A stretch of DNA of 64,000 bases, from NCBI RefSeq assembly GCF_033807575.1, contig NC_084726.1, positions 1,426,001-1,490,000 of the forward strand. The letters run 5' to 3'. Below the pieces are notes generated by a model. That model searched no databases. It was not told the origin of the DNA and saw nothing but the letters and a program-made list of their open reading frames with translations. Source of the DNA: Cydia pomonella. Lineage: Eukaryota > Arthropoda > Insecta > Lepidoptera > Tortricidae. Below are positions 10,940-22,028 of the stretch, in pieces. Position numbers and translations under genes: made by a program. Positions within the stretch are counted from its first letter, which is position 1. The number at the start of each line of letters is the position of its first letter.

Positions 10940-11370
10940 GATTTAATAATAATAATATAATAATAAATTCTTTATTTCGAAGCAAGTCACTCCATAGGTG
11001 TTAGTGTACAAATTCGAAATTAGAATAAGTAAAACTATGTTAGTACTTAGACTAAGATAGATTAAAATTAAAACTACGAACATATTAAATATATAGCTAA
11101 TCAAAAAAAAAACATTTATTTCCGACAACACTGTTACACAGGGTCAGTATGTTACAAAAAAAAAAACTAAAACTATAACCTAACCCTATACTTATATCTT
11201 TCATCTTTTTTTATGTTTTGCGAATAGATAATAAAACTTACTATAATAGGTTAAAGTCTATCTTTTATGCATTATATAAGTAGTAGTATTTAACTATTTA
11301 TATATTTTTAATATTATTTGACTTCACGTTTAATTTTTTCCTTATTATTTGTTATTATTTTTTCCTGCAC
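10940..11370. other. AT-rich LINE-tail-like sequence, no gene
   Basis: Contains AATAATAATATAATAATAAA followed by TTCTTTATTTCGAAGCAAG, which looks like a minus-strand retroposon 3' tail with AATAAAG. Otherwise AT-rich with no coding signal. Confidence 0.4.
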
Positions 11371-11490
11371 CAACATACACAAATGTCTCTGTTTGACCCA
11401 ATGGTTGACTGGTAGAGAATGCATTTTGGCATTAAGTTCGCCATTTGTACATTTTTCTTTATGTTTGCAATAAAGTTTAAATAAATAAAG
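11371..11490 (+). mobile_element. LINE 3' UTR end (GACTGGTAGAGAATGC family)
   Basis: ATGGTTGACTGGTAGAGAAT, GTTCGCCATTTGTACA and a terminal CAATAAAGTTTAAATAAATA match the UTR of 5700-6135. Confidence 0.75.
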
Positions 11491-11953
11491 TTAAGTTAGC
11501 TTCTTGATAGTAGGATCATTTCAGCCTAATCTCAATTGGAAGTGCTACAAGGAAGCTTACTTGTCCAAGAACTTGCTTTGTTGTACCTCGGGCACCGAAA
11601 ATATGTTGTAGGTCAGCAGCAGAGCCCGTACATTTCATGCCGTTGACAGAAAAATGACGATTCCAATTAGTATTTTCGTAATAATTAATCATTTGTCAAC
11701 CTCTTTAGGTAACTGATACATATACTTGACAATCAGTATAAACGTCTAACTGACTTTCATTTTATTGTCACACAAATAAATAATAGATTATTAATTTATG
11801 AAATAATACATATTTTTGGTTTTTAACAGCGTAACAAGCTTTTATTCACGTAACAAGTATTTATTATGGTACCCATCAATAAGTAAGTTATCTAAATTTG
11901 TAGTAACTCCCTGTATGTTAAATTACATTATTTTTGCGTCAACAGCATGAAAA

Positions 11954-12222
11954 GTACGGGCCCTCTCAGCAGCAATAATAGCGGATGGAACAACGCGCCA
12001 AAAATATCTGATATTCCGGATAACTTTTCCAAATATTGAAAAATCTCCAAAATTTACGTTCAAAGTATATATTTTACCATCTTAATTGTTCTACATAGAG
12101 AACTACCACATTTTGTTAAGCTGTTACAGAATGTTAGATGGTAACTTTTATTTACTGTGTGGTTAGCAGATTAGATACTTTTGAAACCTTGTTTGATCCC
12201 CTACTTTTGATGCTGAGTGTAC
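11954..12222. mobile_element. MITE, GTAC...AGCATCAAAAGTAGCGG family (degraded copy)
   Basis: Shares TAGCGGATGGAACAACGCGC, TTCCGGATAACTTTTCCAAA and CTACTTTTGATGCTGAGTGT with 41963-42192. The left terminus is diverged. Confidence 0.75.
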
Positions 12223-12582
12223 CACTTGTACCCATGGCTTGTACTTGTTACTAGGTAAGTATTGTAATTTTTTTAACTTAAGGTTTTATATTTGCCGTAC
12301 TTCTAATTAATTATTCGTTATCTACGTTGTAAATAGCTTACCAAGTAATCGATCTTAGAAATGATTCCTAGTTCGAGATAAAAATAAAATATGACCATTG
12401 CTTAGTATATGTTTGTATTAGAAAAAACCGGCCAAGTGCGACTCGGACTCACGCACCGAGGGTTCCGTACAAAAATTTATGGTTTTTGCAATTTTACCTT
12501 TATCTATGCAATAAGACGTTGATTCGTACCAAATTTCAAGATTCTGAGTTCACGGGAAGTACCCTGTAGGTTTTGATTCCCT

Positions 12583-13977
12583 CCCAACTAACATGACAGC
12601 GTCAAAATAGCCTACATATCACTGTTATAATGCTCTCATTTGAGAATTAAGAGTGTTAAGAATACCTGTAGTAGGTTGGTAGAGGACTCTATACCACCCT
12701 TATAACCACGAATCAGGCCCCACTTTTTACAGGTAAAGGTGTCAGGAAGCCTATACAACAGTGTTACTTAAGGGTTAGAAGTACTTAGAAGGGAGTTAAT
12801 TCACCCTCAGCTATTACTTTAGCCGGTTCTACGTTCTCATAGAATCATTAGCTAACACAATAGGTGTGAGACAACCCTCAGTTAAGAATTTTAAACTTGT
12901 TAAACCTATAAGAGAGAGTGGGTTAACGATTTAACGCGTACTAGATATCTAAAACATTCTCAATTAAATATGTGACCGCTTTTTGAGAACTCTTTTTGTA
13001 CTGTTTTTATGTATTAGCTTCAAATAAATCCAAAACGATCAAACTTATAAAATAAATGACACAAAGAAAATAAAACTTATCACAGCAACATTTAATGGCG
13101 ATCTGCTCGCAAGTTTTTATTAGGAAGAAGAAGTTTTATCGTGTGAAAAGTGAAAAAGTGCTGCGCCTGCGATTTTACGGTAAGTGTATACCATGTTTTC
13201 CATCTTAATTTTAACGCGCTCCGGATTAATTAAAGATTTAAAGTAAAACTTATGCTTAATAAAATAGACGCCTTAAAGTTTATCAGCAACTTGTTCTTTT
13301 TGTCGGCCATTGGCAAGTAAAGTTACGTGGCTTCGATAGAATGATAAAATAAAAATTATTAATGGAGTATTTTGTACATAAATATTGAACAAACAAGTAC
13401 ATTTTTAGGTTACTTTACTAAAACAATGGCGAACTTGCTATTACAGCTTTAGCTCTCCCTTAACGCATCATTTACACTTTTTGAGATACAGCATCTTTAG
13501 TCGAGAGTATTGTGCAGTCTTTAGTATACATAAGAGCTACGTTAAAGCTTGAAACTTCATAAGAGAGTTATGCAACGCTTTTAGTATCTGGTGTTACGAC
13601 ACACTTGACTAACTCTTTTATGCAACCCATGCCTGCAGCTTAAAGTTATCACAACACCTATAGATATATAAGATACTTCACAGTAACCATTAAGTAACAA
13701 TAAACATCAGTAAGTGTCAGCGGGCGCTGTTGTAAAGATTTAAGTGTTACAAACAGGTTAAAGCTATAAAGCTTGACTCCAGTAGCTGTAATTAACACTA
13801 TTATTACTCTCAATTCTGCATAACATCATCCATTGTAGCTCTAGAACCACTGTTGGAGTGGAATTTATTTCTTAACTCCTCTATAACGTTCCAAGCTATA
13901 ACTGAGATTATTATAACGCCGTTCAAAAGATTAAAGTTTTAAAGAAGCCTGTAACTGACGGTATAATGTTTGTTGGG
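12583..13977 (+). mobile_element. Unclassified 1.4-kb DNA transposon, CCCAACTAACAT termini, 2-bp CT duplication
   Basis: The termini are CCCAACTAACATGACAGCG and, inverted, CCCAACAAACATTATACCG. The flanking host repeat reads GATTCCCT on the left and CTTGCGAGTG on the right; removing one CT restores the expected uninterrupted GATTCCCTTGCGAGTG. Inside, 13095-13179 is an open start (MAICSQVFIRKKKFYRVKSE then KVLRLRFY) ending at a good splice donor ACG/GTAAGTG. This suggests a retained first transposase exon in an internally deleted copy. Superfamily not recognised. Confidence 0.6.
13095..13179 (+). pseudogene. Candidate orphan first exon of a transposase
   Basis: ATG-initiated, 28 codons plus one base, strongly basic (IRKKKFYRVK), followed directly by GTAAGTGT. 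No downstream transposase exon is visible before the element ends at 13977, so I read it as a deletion derivative. Coding status is inference. Confidence 0.35.
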
Positions 13978-14522
13978 CTTGCGAGTGTCGAAAATTTGCG
14001 GAAATTTGCGGCATAAACGACTGTATCTCTTGCTGGCATTGGCTTAGAATTTTTCACAGCTCCAAGGGACAGTAGTCCTGAGTATTTGATATAAATTGCA
14101 GCTTGATACCTCCACGCGTTCCTGAGAAAAAGGGTCTTGACAGACAGACAGACGGAGTGATCCTATAAGGGTTCCGTTTTTTCTTTTCGAGGTAAATGTG
14201 ATTGTATTTGTAAATTATATTTCTATAAGTATAATGTAAATTAAGTTGTTAAAATTATCATGACCAAGGTACAACGGGATATGTCCAAGGTACATCAGGG
14301 TCTTGTTACTTGGACACTTTTCAACTCACTTTTAAACAACAATTCTGTAGCCTTTAGTTTTTTTTTCTAAAAATCGACGGTACGGTTCGGAGCGTTAAAA
14401 GTGACGTCTCTTGAAACTAAAACGTCATTTTGACACTGACATCTCCGATCCATCTCGTATCTATAAAAAAAAACTTACAGACCCAACATTTGACGTATCT
14501 TAAAGTTACAATCGGGCCAAAC

Positions 14523-14790
14523 GGCCCGATTCGACGAATGAGGTGCGATAACGTAAGTTCTGGTTTAGATAAGTTCTCATTTAGATATCGTTTGTATGTC
14601 GTATAATTGACAGAAGCAGCTCGATTTGGGCAACCAATGTCACTTTGACATTAGAAATATCGTAGATAGATCTTATTGGGATCACAGCGGAATCGAAATA
14701 AACGTCATTTTGAAATGTCGTTTAGTTATCGATCTTTTAAAGATCTTTCCAAGATCTAAAACGTGTCTTAATCATTCTTTGAATCGGGCC
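14523..14790. mobile_element. MITE with GGCCCGATTCGAAGAATGA-type termini (copy 1)
   Basis: The left end GGCCCGATTCGACGAATGA and the right end TCATTCTTTGAATCGGGCC are inverted. The interior (GTTCTGGTTTAGATAAGTTC, GGATCACAGCGGAATCGAAA) matches 61363-62010 in reverse orientation. The short frame 14626-14865 is a by-product. Confidence 0.8.
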
Positions 14791-15002
14791 GATAGACTCC
14801 ATCTTGCCGGTCCGCGAGAATATCAATGGGACCGTGAAGTGTTGCGAAGTTTGCCAACTAAATAATAATTTGCTCTATTCACTAGTTAAACTAACTGTGA
14901 TGTATGGCATTCACACATTATGTCTCAAGTAGCGCCATTAGTAAGTTCTATTCAGTTTTGTAGTAGCAGTATTCTTAGGTACGACTTTGTGATATTTTGT
15001 GC

Positions 15003-15485
15003 AAATATTATATCTTATATCTTTAAACGAGCAATTCTTGTATATATATATATATATGTATATATATTTCTGTGATCTCGGAAACGGCTCTAACGATTTC
15101 GCTGAAATTTGGTATATGGGGGTTTTTGGGGGTATACAATGGATCTAGATTAGTATTATGTTTGGGAAAACGCGTGTTTTCGAGTTTTTATGCGTTTTTC
15201 TTTCGTCGCAGAATATGGTCGCTAATTTCGTGTTGCCGGCCACTGTCCGTCTGGTCCAGCGGGTTAGGACGCGGACGGCTAGAAACGAGTGTTACGGGTT
15301 CGAATCTCGCCCGGTGACTAACTTTTTTTTTTTTTTATATGTTCAAGTTTATATATATATTTTAATTTTTATTGTTTTAGACAAGTTTAATTTACTAAAA
15401 AAATGTATTTAAGATTATCACCTATACACCACCATATTACAATAAATAGTTAGAACCGAGCAAAGCTCGGTCGCCCAGGTACTTA
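15003..15485 (+). mobile_element. Hairpin-ended element with tRNA-like segment (copy 2)
   Basis: Same element as 6695-7135, inverted. 5' TCTTATATCTTTAAACGAGC, a (TA)n run, TTCTGTGATCTCGGAAACGG, the tRNA-like block at 15243-15318 (TGGTCCAGCGGGTTAGGACG, GGTTCGAATCTCGCCCGG), then the hairpin CCGAGCAAAGCTCGG and CGCCCAGGTACT. Confidence 0.6.
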
Positions 15486-15788
15486 AAACTTAAACGCATA
15501 TATTTTAAACCAATTACTTTTGTAATCGTTTACGGGAACGTTAATAAATAAATATTACAGGGCATTCTTACACAAATTGCCTAAGTCTCACGGTAAGCCA
15601 AGAAGGCGTGTGTTGTGGGAACTCAGACAGAACTTTTTGAATTGGTGCCATCGACTCGTTTTTATCACCGCACCTCCCGCCTCCCGCAAAGCTCATTCTC
15701 ACTTCTTAGACACATTGCACACCAAGAATAAGCTGGCTTTTCGCTCATTTCTTCCTAGAAAGTGAAGAATGTGGAATGAGTTAGTGCT

Positions 15789-15926
15789 TCTGGCCGCGTA
15801 GCCAACGTTAACGCTCCGTAGCGTAGCGTAGTCATCTCTCTATCACTCTTCCAAATTAGTGCGACTGCGACAGTTGCGTTTCGTTCGCCACGGAGCGTGA
15901 ACAACAGGCCCATTGGCTACGCGGGC
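15789..15926. mobile_element. Foldback MITE (GCGTAGCCAA...TTGGCTACGC)
   Basis: CCGCGTAGCCAACG with ACGCTCCGTAGCG on the left; CGGAGCG and CATTGGCTACGCGGGC on the right. It abuts the left edge of duplication unit A. Confidence 0.6.
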
Positions 15927-17002
15927 AGCTTCTCCACGAAGCCTGGAATGAGTTACCACCTGAGGTATCATCTACTTTGTGCTATGACCCCATGTGCTCC
16001 TATTTCTCGCATCTTCAAGAAGCGGGTATTTAGGGTCCTCACGGTTCGGCAACCGTTAAGTTGCTCCTTTGATGTTGTCCATGGGCGACGATGACCGCTT
16101 CCCATCAAGTGGCTCGTCTGCTCATTTGCTGACTATCATATTAAAAGGAAAAAAGAAAAAAAAACTTTTAAAAACGAGTTGAATAGAACAAATTGAGGGA
16201 CTGTTATTATAAAACGTCATATTTTCATAGAAATTTATTTCATTATTTTCATAGAATTCCATAGAAGACCTGTGATTATTTCTCACTTGATGGTCTCATC
16301 GGAAGATCAGCGCTGGAAGTCGATGAGGTCATTTCGTGACACTTTATTCTCTTTTATGTTTCTATTCTATTCTACAAGTATTTTATTCTATTCTACCTGT
16401 TGCCAGTCATTAAATTTTAATCTAAATATTCCGATTTAAGAATTTAGTTAAACAATGGCTCATACAAAAACGTTATTGTAGCATAAAAGACTTCCTAAAT
16501 GATACTTAATGTTTAATCATTTCAAAATGTATGACATGTTATTTTAATTTAAGTTTTATTTTATTTATTTATGTTAGTTATTGAATTAAGTTAAATTATT
16601 TCAAATCGATATTATATAATGTGATTGTGTGTGTGTGTGTCGTCCTGAAATGTATGTACGCCTGAAAAGGTAGAGTTTGGTGAGACTACTAGAGTAGCAA
16701 TTTTAGCTAAAATATGTAACCCATTCATCATTATTATTTTCGATATTTGTTTGTGAATAACCCAATAATCTCATGAGTTTATGTTATGACAGAAACGTCA
16801 AAACTTTACGCTGCGATAATCAATCTAATCATAAACCAAAAGGTCATCTTATTAGCCTGTTAGACGGACCTGTATCAATTAGCGAACTCAGTCATAAATG
16901 CTAAATCGCCGGTCCTTTTAAGCGTAACCTTCGAGAATATTATGGCGACGGCGACGTGGGAAGAGCGGTGATGTGTGGTGATGCGTTGATTTTGTTTCGT
17001 GT

Positions 17003-17288
17003 ACATTGCTTGTATTGTATTGTAGTTCGGGCGATTTTCCGCAACTCGACGACTGGCGCCTATTTTGCGTGACAAGGGGGGGTGGAGGGTTGGCTACTCT
17101 TGCCAGCCCAACTCCTCGAGGAATCCTATCAAACCTTTGATGTTGAGTAGGACCTCAGGAAGGTCTCTCGGGGATCCGAGATGTTTTGCCCTGTATGGGG
17201 CCACTCCGCTGCATTCCAGCACCACGTGAGAGGCTGTTTCTTCTGTCTCCATGCATCCTCGGCATAAGGGACTGTCTGTGACATTGCT
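17003..17288 (-). mobile_element. 5'-truncated LINE C-terminus in unit A, 8-bp target duplication
   Basis: The minus strand encodes SPLCRGCMETEETASHVVLE and then a segment ending GFLEELGWQE, the CxxC...H...C tail of an R1/I-like LINE polyprotein. ACATTGCT at 17003-17010 is repeated at 17281-17288. Unit B at about 25310 has a single ACATTGCT, giving an unoccupied site. The 3' tail is ACAATACAATACA. Confidence 0.85.
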
Positions 17289-17832
17289 TACTTTATTATC
17301 AATTATCAAACAGAATATCAATAGATTACTTTTAAAAAAATATGATAGATGAGGCAAACGAGCAATTTGAAGGTCGTATCGGTCCGGAAATACCGCAGGT
17401 GACAGTTCATTCCACAGTTTAGGCAGAAAGTTTTTGGAGAAACTTACAGTTGAGGATTGCCAACCATTTAAGTGGTGAGGATGGAAATGTTGTGAATTGA
17501 AATTGAATGAAATTGGACACTAAAAGATTTGATTGGCTAAAATGGAATTCTATATCTCAAATATTTTGCCCGGTATTACAATATTTGACGTTGTTAAACT
17601 GCGCAATATGTGAAAAAAGTTGTATTGGACCATGAATCTAGTTTAACTGGATCAGGCATAAGCGGTGCGGAGAAATGACCGAACGGGATAGTCTTATGTA
17701 TCTTTCAGTAGGAGTAGCAGAGAAAGCGCTATTATTCTTTTTCCTGACACAGTCTTTTTTTTTATTCCGCACCGTAAATTCAGTGCCTCCAGTGAATAAC
17801 GGTATAACACGACTTATTCCCTTTGGTTTTTA

Positions 17833-18030
17833 TTGTTCCATTCGATTCAGCTCATCGAACTTCACAACATATCAAAAGGACATAACTCTAGCAGTTTCCT
17901 AACCCAGTTTTTCCAATGTCCCAAAGGTTACAAGTCTAGTGTGCATGAAGACATAAATCACTTTATCCGGCGTTGTCGACGATTGCAAAGGAACAAGTGG
18001 TCTCAATTCAAAGTTATTGACGTACTATAA
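17833..18030 (+). other. Candidate 5' exon of the copy A transposase
   Basis: Open frame of 65 codons with a basic, Cys-containing segment (HEDINHFIRRCRRLQRNKWS). It ends just past a possible donor GAC/GTACTA. It precedes acceptor-like sequences at 18090-18093 and 18187-18190. I could not find a donor-acceptor pair in phase with the main ORF, so its use is uncertain. Confidence 0.35.
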
Positions 18031-18087
18031 GGCATGTTTATAGTTATAATTTTGAAGAAAAGAAATAATTGATTTTGTCCCGTTATA

Positions 18088-18255
18088 TTCTTAGACCATT
18101 TTGACATAAACCCATTATATACCATTATCCAAGCGTGAGCATAAAGGAACATCTCGTTTAATGTCATTGCTACAAGCAAATATTCTCAGACCATTTTGAC
18201 ATAAACCCATTTATACCATTATCCAAGCGTGAGCATAAAGGAACATCTCGTTTAA
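18088..18255 (+). repeat. 95-bp tandem duplication over the transposase exon border
   Basis: ACCATTTTGACATAAACCCA through GGAACATCTCGTTTA occurs at about 18093-18160 and again at about 18188-18255. Each is preceded by a pyrimidine-rich acceptor-like TATTCTTAG or TATTCTCAG. The first unit runs into a stop (TAA at 18159); the second continues in frame into the long ORF. The same arrangement is present in copy B. Confidence 0.75.
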
Positions 18256-18278
18256 GAAAGGTCTGCAAACAGTGTTTT

Positions 18279-19712
18279 ATGGCCATATTTGATGAAACTG
18301 CCAAGTTTGTGTACTTACAAGCGATAAAGAAAAGAGACTCAAAAACAGGCATACTTGCAGAATCCATAAGAGGAAGTTTATCAAAACCCAAATGGTCCGA
18401 CAACGATCTGGAAAAGGTAAAGCAACATATTTTGTCTTTTCCACAATACGAAAGTCACTACGGCAGAAACAAGACATCGAAAAAGTGTTTACCGAGCATT
18501 CTCACTCTAGACAAGATGTATTCATTATATTGCACCGACACTCCAGAAAATAAACGAGTTTGTAAAACTATGTACACAAAAATATTTCATAGCGAAAAAT
18601 TGTCTTTTAAACCTCCAAAAGTCGATACTTGCACAAAATGTGACAATTTACAAGCTAGTATACAATATTGTAAAACAATAGCTGATAAAGAAAAACTTAT
18701 AAATGAGCTAAATGAACATCAAGAACAGGCTACAAGAGCATACGATCAAAAAAAAATTGATAAAACATTGTCAGAGGTAGATGAGTCTCTAGTAGTATTA
18801 ACTTTCGATCTTCAACAATGTCTTCCGACACCGATGCTCTCTTCTGGCATGGCGTTTTATAAAAGAAATCTTTGGACGTTTAATCTGACAATCCATGACT
18901 GCAAACTAAAAACAGCAACCTGTTATATGTGGCATGAAGGTATTGGAAAGTGTGGCGGTAACCAAATAGCATCTTGTCTGTATGACTATATAAAAAACTT
19001 ACCGCTGACAGTAAAGAGAATCATTCTATACTCAGATACTTGCGGCGGCCAAAACAAAAACTCTTTTGTTGCTGCTATGTTTTTAACCATTATGAAACAA
19101 TGTCTTCATATTGAGGTCATTGACCATAAATTTTTGGTACCTGGACATACGCACATGGAATGTGACTATGATCACTCTGTGATCGAAAAAGCAAAAAAAA
19201 GAGTTAGTGCCATACACCTGCCAAGAGACTATTACCAAATGGTACGATCTGCTGGCAAAAAAGGCCAATTCATTGTCAGAGAAATGACTTTAGAGAAGTT
19301 TTATAACTTTGAGATCCTTCTGAAGGGACCCATGGTATTAAGAAAAGTTAATACCGATAAAGAAAAATTTCATTGGCCTGACATAACTTGGTTCAGATAT
19401 ACACAAACTGAAGAATTGATGGTTCAGTATAAAAAAGATTTAAGGACAGAATCAGACTTTCAGAAACTGTCATTCAAAAGGCAAGGAAAACCTAGAATGT
19501 TTCCTGTGGCTTTAACCGTCATGTCTGAAACAACTTTGCCGATAAGTATCGAGAAGAAGAAAGATCTTATGGAACTCTTACCGTTTATTGACAGTGAGTG
19601 CCATGATTTCTATAGAAACTTGAAAACGTCAGAAAATGAAAGAGCGGAAGAAGATCTCGATTTAGATATAATGATGTATGACGCCGATGAAGAGCGAGAT
19701 GATGATAATTGA
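18279..19712 (+). CDS. Putative DDE-type transposase, copy A
   Basis: 477 codons from the ATG, but the frame is open upstream to 18162. In-frame residues NPFIPLSKREHKGTSRLRK and VCKQCF look native to the family, so the true protein probably starts further 5' in a spliced exon. Seen in the sequence: a CxxC at 118-121, an acidic/Lys-rich segment around 135-170, FDLQQCLPTP with D177, MWHEGIGKCGGNQ with E220, YSDTCGGQNKN with D253, and GHTHMECDYDHSVIEKAKK with H290, E294, D296, D298 and E303. These blocks match a large insect and aphid family I recall as DUF7869-type. Their spacing suggests an RNase H-fold DDE/D catalytic core. The C-terminus is acidic. No stop or frameshift is seen, and the protein is identical to that of copy B. 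Likely role: transposition of its own element. It is not a host gene. Confidence 0.8.
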   Translation: MAIFDETAKFVYLQAIKKRDSKTGILAESIRGSLSKPKWSDNDLEKVKQHILSFPQYESHYGRNKTSKKCLPSILTLDKMYSLYCTDTPENKRVCKTMYTKIFHSEKLSFKPPKVDTCTKCDNLQASIQYCKTIADKEKLINELNEHQEQATRAYDQKKIDKTLSEVDESLVVLTFDLQQCLPTPMLSSGMAFYKRNLWTFNLTIHDCKLKTATCYMWHEGIGKCGGNQIASCLYDYIKNLPLTVKRIILYSDTCGGQNKNSFVAAMFLTIMKQCLHIEVIDHKFLVPGHTHMECDYDHSVIEKAKKRVSAIHLPRDYYQMVRSAGKKGQFIVREMTLEKFYNFEILLKGPMVLRKVNTDKEKFHWPDITWFRYTQTEELMVQYKKDLRTESDFQKLSFKRQGKPRMFPVALTVMSETTLPISIEKKKDLMELLPFIDSECHDFYRNLKTSENERAEEDLDLDIMMYDADEERDDDN

Positions 19713-20639
19713 TGTTAAGTGAAGTTAATGAAAACAGTTTCATTCTAGCATTATTTGATTATACCTACGGCTTATTTGTAAAATTATTAAGAAAGAGTGT
19801 CTTTACGTTTATTTTTAAGTGTTGATTTTAACGATTTTAAGAATAGCAGTTGATATCATTAAATAATTTAGTCATACATAATGGTTTTTTTATTAAATTG
19901 CCTGAATTAACTCTTTCTGCACAGAATTAAAAACTATACAAGTCATGTCATGTCTAAAATACTAATAATTATAATGGCTCAAGTCGTGTTCGTCATTTAT
20001 GCACGCTGTGCTTAAAGGCATAAGTCGTTGTATGCCTTAAAACTCAACAAAAACCGTGTGTATAAATTGAGTTATGTCTTTAAGTACTCGTGAATAAGGG
20101 CATAATTAGAAGAAAAACGGAAAAAAAACATATTTATGGGGGACAAATATTAATCCTTTGGTGTTAAATACAAAGCCTAGCACCTTCACTACTATAAAAA
20201 CACTTAAGAAGCTCATATTATAAACATTAGCGTTGTCTAGACAACGTAATATCGTTTTTTGCCTCTCCTGAAAAGTGCCGTTTTTGAGTTATGCCTTTAT
20301 TCACTGGAGGCACTGAATTGTAGTATGGGTTATGGTGGGCAACAAATAACCCGATCAAATTACGTAGGTTGTTTTTGGTATGTCGGCAAGAATGTTAAAA
20401 CGTGTTTTTAATTATGTCGCATTACGTATTGTCTGTCCCTCACGGGCACATCACATCTATAGACATGATCACATAACACATCCATAGGATCCTACCATCT
20501 ATATATTGGACACTAAAAGTTTTTATTGGTTAAAATAAAATGGAATGTGTTAAAAATTAAGCGTCCCACCGGGTTTGTATCCCACTTCTGATATCATGTT
20601 ATGACGGTGGAAAGAAAGACGAACTGAACACAATAACTT

Positions 20640-21050
20640 TTACAGTACATATGGTGCTACTTTACCGCACTAGTGCGAAACTGTACTGTACTGTGTACTG
20701 TAAAACGTTGTACGATACATGTGCGAATAGGTAATTCGCAACTCGTGTCGATTTAAAACACTCCCTTCGGTCGTGTTTTAATTTATCGCCACTCATTTCG
20801 GATTTCCTATTTTTCGCACTTCGCATTCGCATCGTAATGTACTATTACAGTACATATGGTGCTACTTTACCGCACTAGTGCAAAAATTAGCATATTACTT
20901 TACTGTGTCGAACATTTAAAGGGCCATATGTACTGTAAAACGTTGTACGATACATGTGCGAATAGGTAATTCCCAACTCGTGTCGCAATTTATCGCCACT
21001 CGTTTTGAATTTCCTATGTTTCGCACTTGTATCGCAATGTACTATAATTA
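20640..21050. repeat. Two-unit tandem satellite-like repeat (about 200 bp), unit A
   Basis: Unit motif: ACAGTACATATGGTGCTACT, CCGCACTAGTGC, GTACGATACATGTGCGAATA, TCGCACTTGTATCG. It recurs in unit B (26118-26198 and 29040-29315), at 38950-39002 and at 58645-59020. Strong internal palindromy (GCACTAGTGC; GTACAACG/CGTTGTAC). Confidence 0.8.
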
Positions 21051-21788
21051 AATGAAATATTTGTGGAAGCACAATACATTACATGTATGAACGACGCCAT
21101 CTTGGATGTAAGAGAGAGTTGCCACAGATAACACAAAATAGGAACCTACTAGTAGTGTTGTTACCAACCTAACAGTCAAGCTGCGCAATATATATCGGCA
21201 GGTTTTTGATTTGAACTCTATTAAGACTTCTACAGGATGTCTCCCATCATGGGGCATTAAATGCAGGGTTAAATTCTACTCGCTACCCTGAGGTACTTTT
21301 ATTATGGGACCGACCCCGAAATCTCGAAAAAAAAATGGCTTTTTCATACATTTTGGCTGATGAGATGTCAATGTATGTACCGACCGAGTAATGTACGCCA
21401 ACCAAATAGGTACCTACATAAAATCAGTCCTAAACCTCTATACGGATAGTTACATTGAGTTACGGTCTCCAAAGGTCTCCTAATTTCGCATGCCTCGGAT
21501 GCACATAAATAACTACGACAGCGACGTTCAATGTTTCCAATTTGATGCAATTTTTATAATAGTGATCAGATGGAAACTGGGTTATATTTGTCGCCGTAAA
21601 ATATCTTTTTCCTCCTGCAGTTATTCTGTTAAAACAGTTTTGCAGGGCTTCTAACCAAAATGTAGTATTTTATTGATGTTATAAATTCAAAAAATAAATA
21701 ATAATAATTGTAAGCCCCAGAGGCTTATTCTGATTGTAATATCATCTGGATTTGATATATCAGTGTCAAAAGTATAGAAAAATAAGTA

Positions 21789-22025
21789 CCGTAAAACCAC
21801 CCAACTATAGTCCAATACTGCAACTATGGTCCACAAGTTCAAAAGGAAATTAAGTATCTATACCAATGTTCCTTGTGGTTTACTCCTAGTTTTACCTTCC
21901 ATTTATAAACATACTTTGCCTTAGAACTACACAAATATAGTAAAATACACACCTGAACGAGAAAAATTGAGTTTATTTGTGGACCATAGTTGGGAGCTTT
22001 GGACTATAGTTGGGTGATTTTACGG
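21789..22025. mobile_element. 237-bp MITE, TA target duplication
   Basis: Termini CCGTAAAACCACCCAACTAT and its complement with one mismatch (ATAGTTGGGTGATTTTACGG). TA lies on both sides. Unit B at about 30048-30060 reads AATAAGTAAGCTTAGTG, the unoccupied site. Probably mobilised by a Tc1/mariner transposase. Confidence 0.9.
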
Positions 22026-22028
22026 TAA

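Larger units (their letters stand above)
12424..14190 (+). mobile_element. GGCCAAGTGCGACTCGGACT repeat, split by a nested DNA transposon
   Basis: The left part starts CCGGCCAAGTGCGACTCGGA; the right part (from 13978) continues CGAGTGTCGAAAATTTGCGG and closes with GACAGACAGACAGACGGAG and AGGGTTCCGTTTTTTC. A second copy is at 44656-45487. The interruption is the element 12583-13977. Confidence 0.75.
17781..20315 (+). mobile_element. Apparently intact 2.5-kb DNA transposon, copy A (Sola-like?)
   Basis: Terminal inverted repeats: CAGTGCCTCCAGTGAATAA at the left and its exact complement at the right, with similarity continuing about 10 bp further (GGTATAAC versus GGCATAAC). It is flanked by AATT on both sides; unit B reads CCGTAAATTGTAGTATGG across the empty site, which proves a 4-bp target duplication. 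It carries one long ORF (18279-19712), a 5' candidate exon and a 95-bp internal tandem repeat. A 4-bp AT-rich duplication is shared by Sola-superfamily elements; that assignment is inference. Confidence 0.9.

Noticed and set aside
17094..17357. Host gene encoding a CxxC...H...C zinc-binding protein
   Set aside because: It is a LINE C-terminus with an 8-bp target duplication and is missing from unit B.
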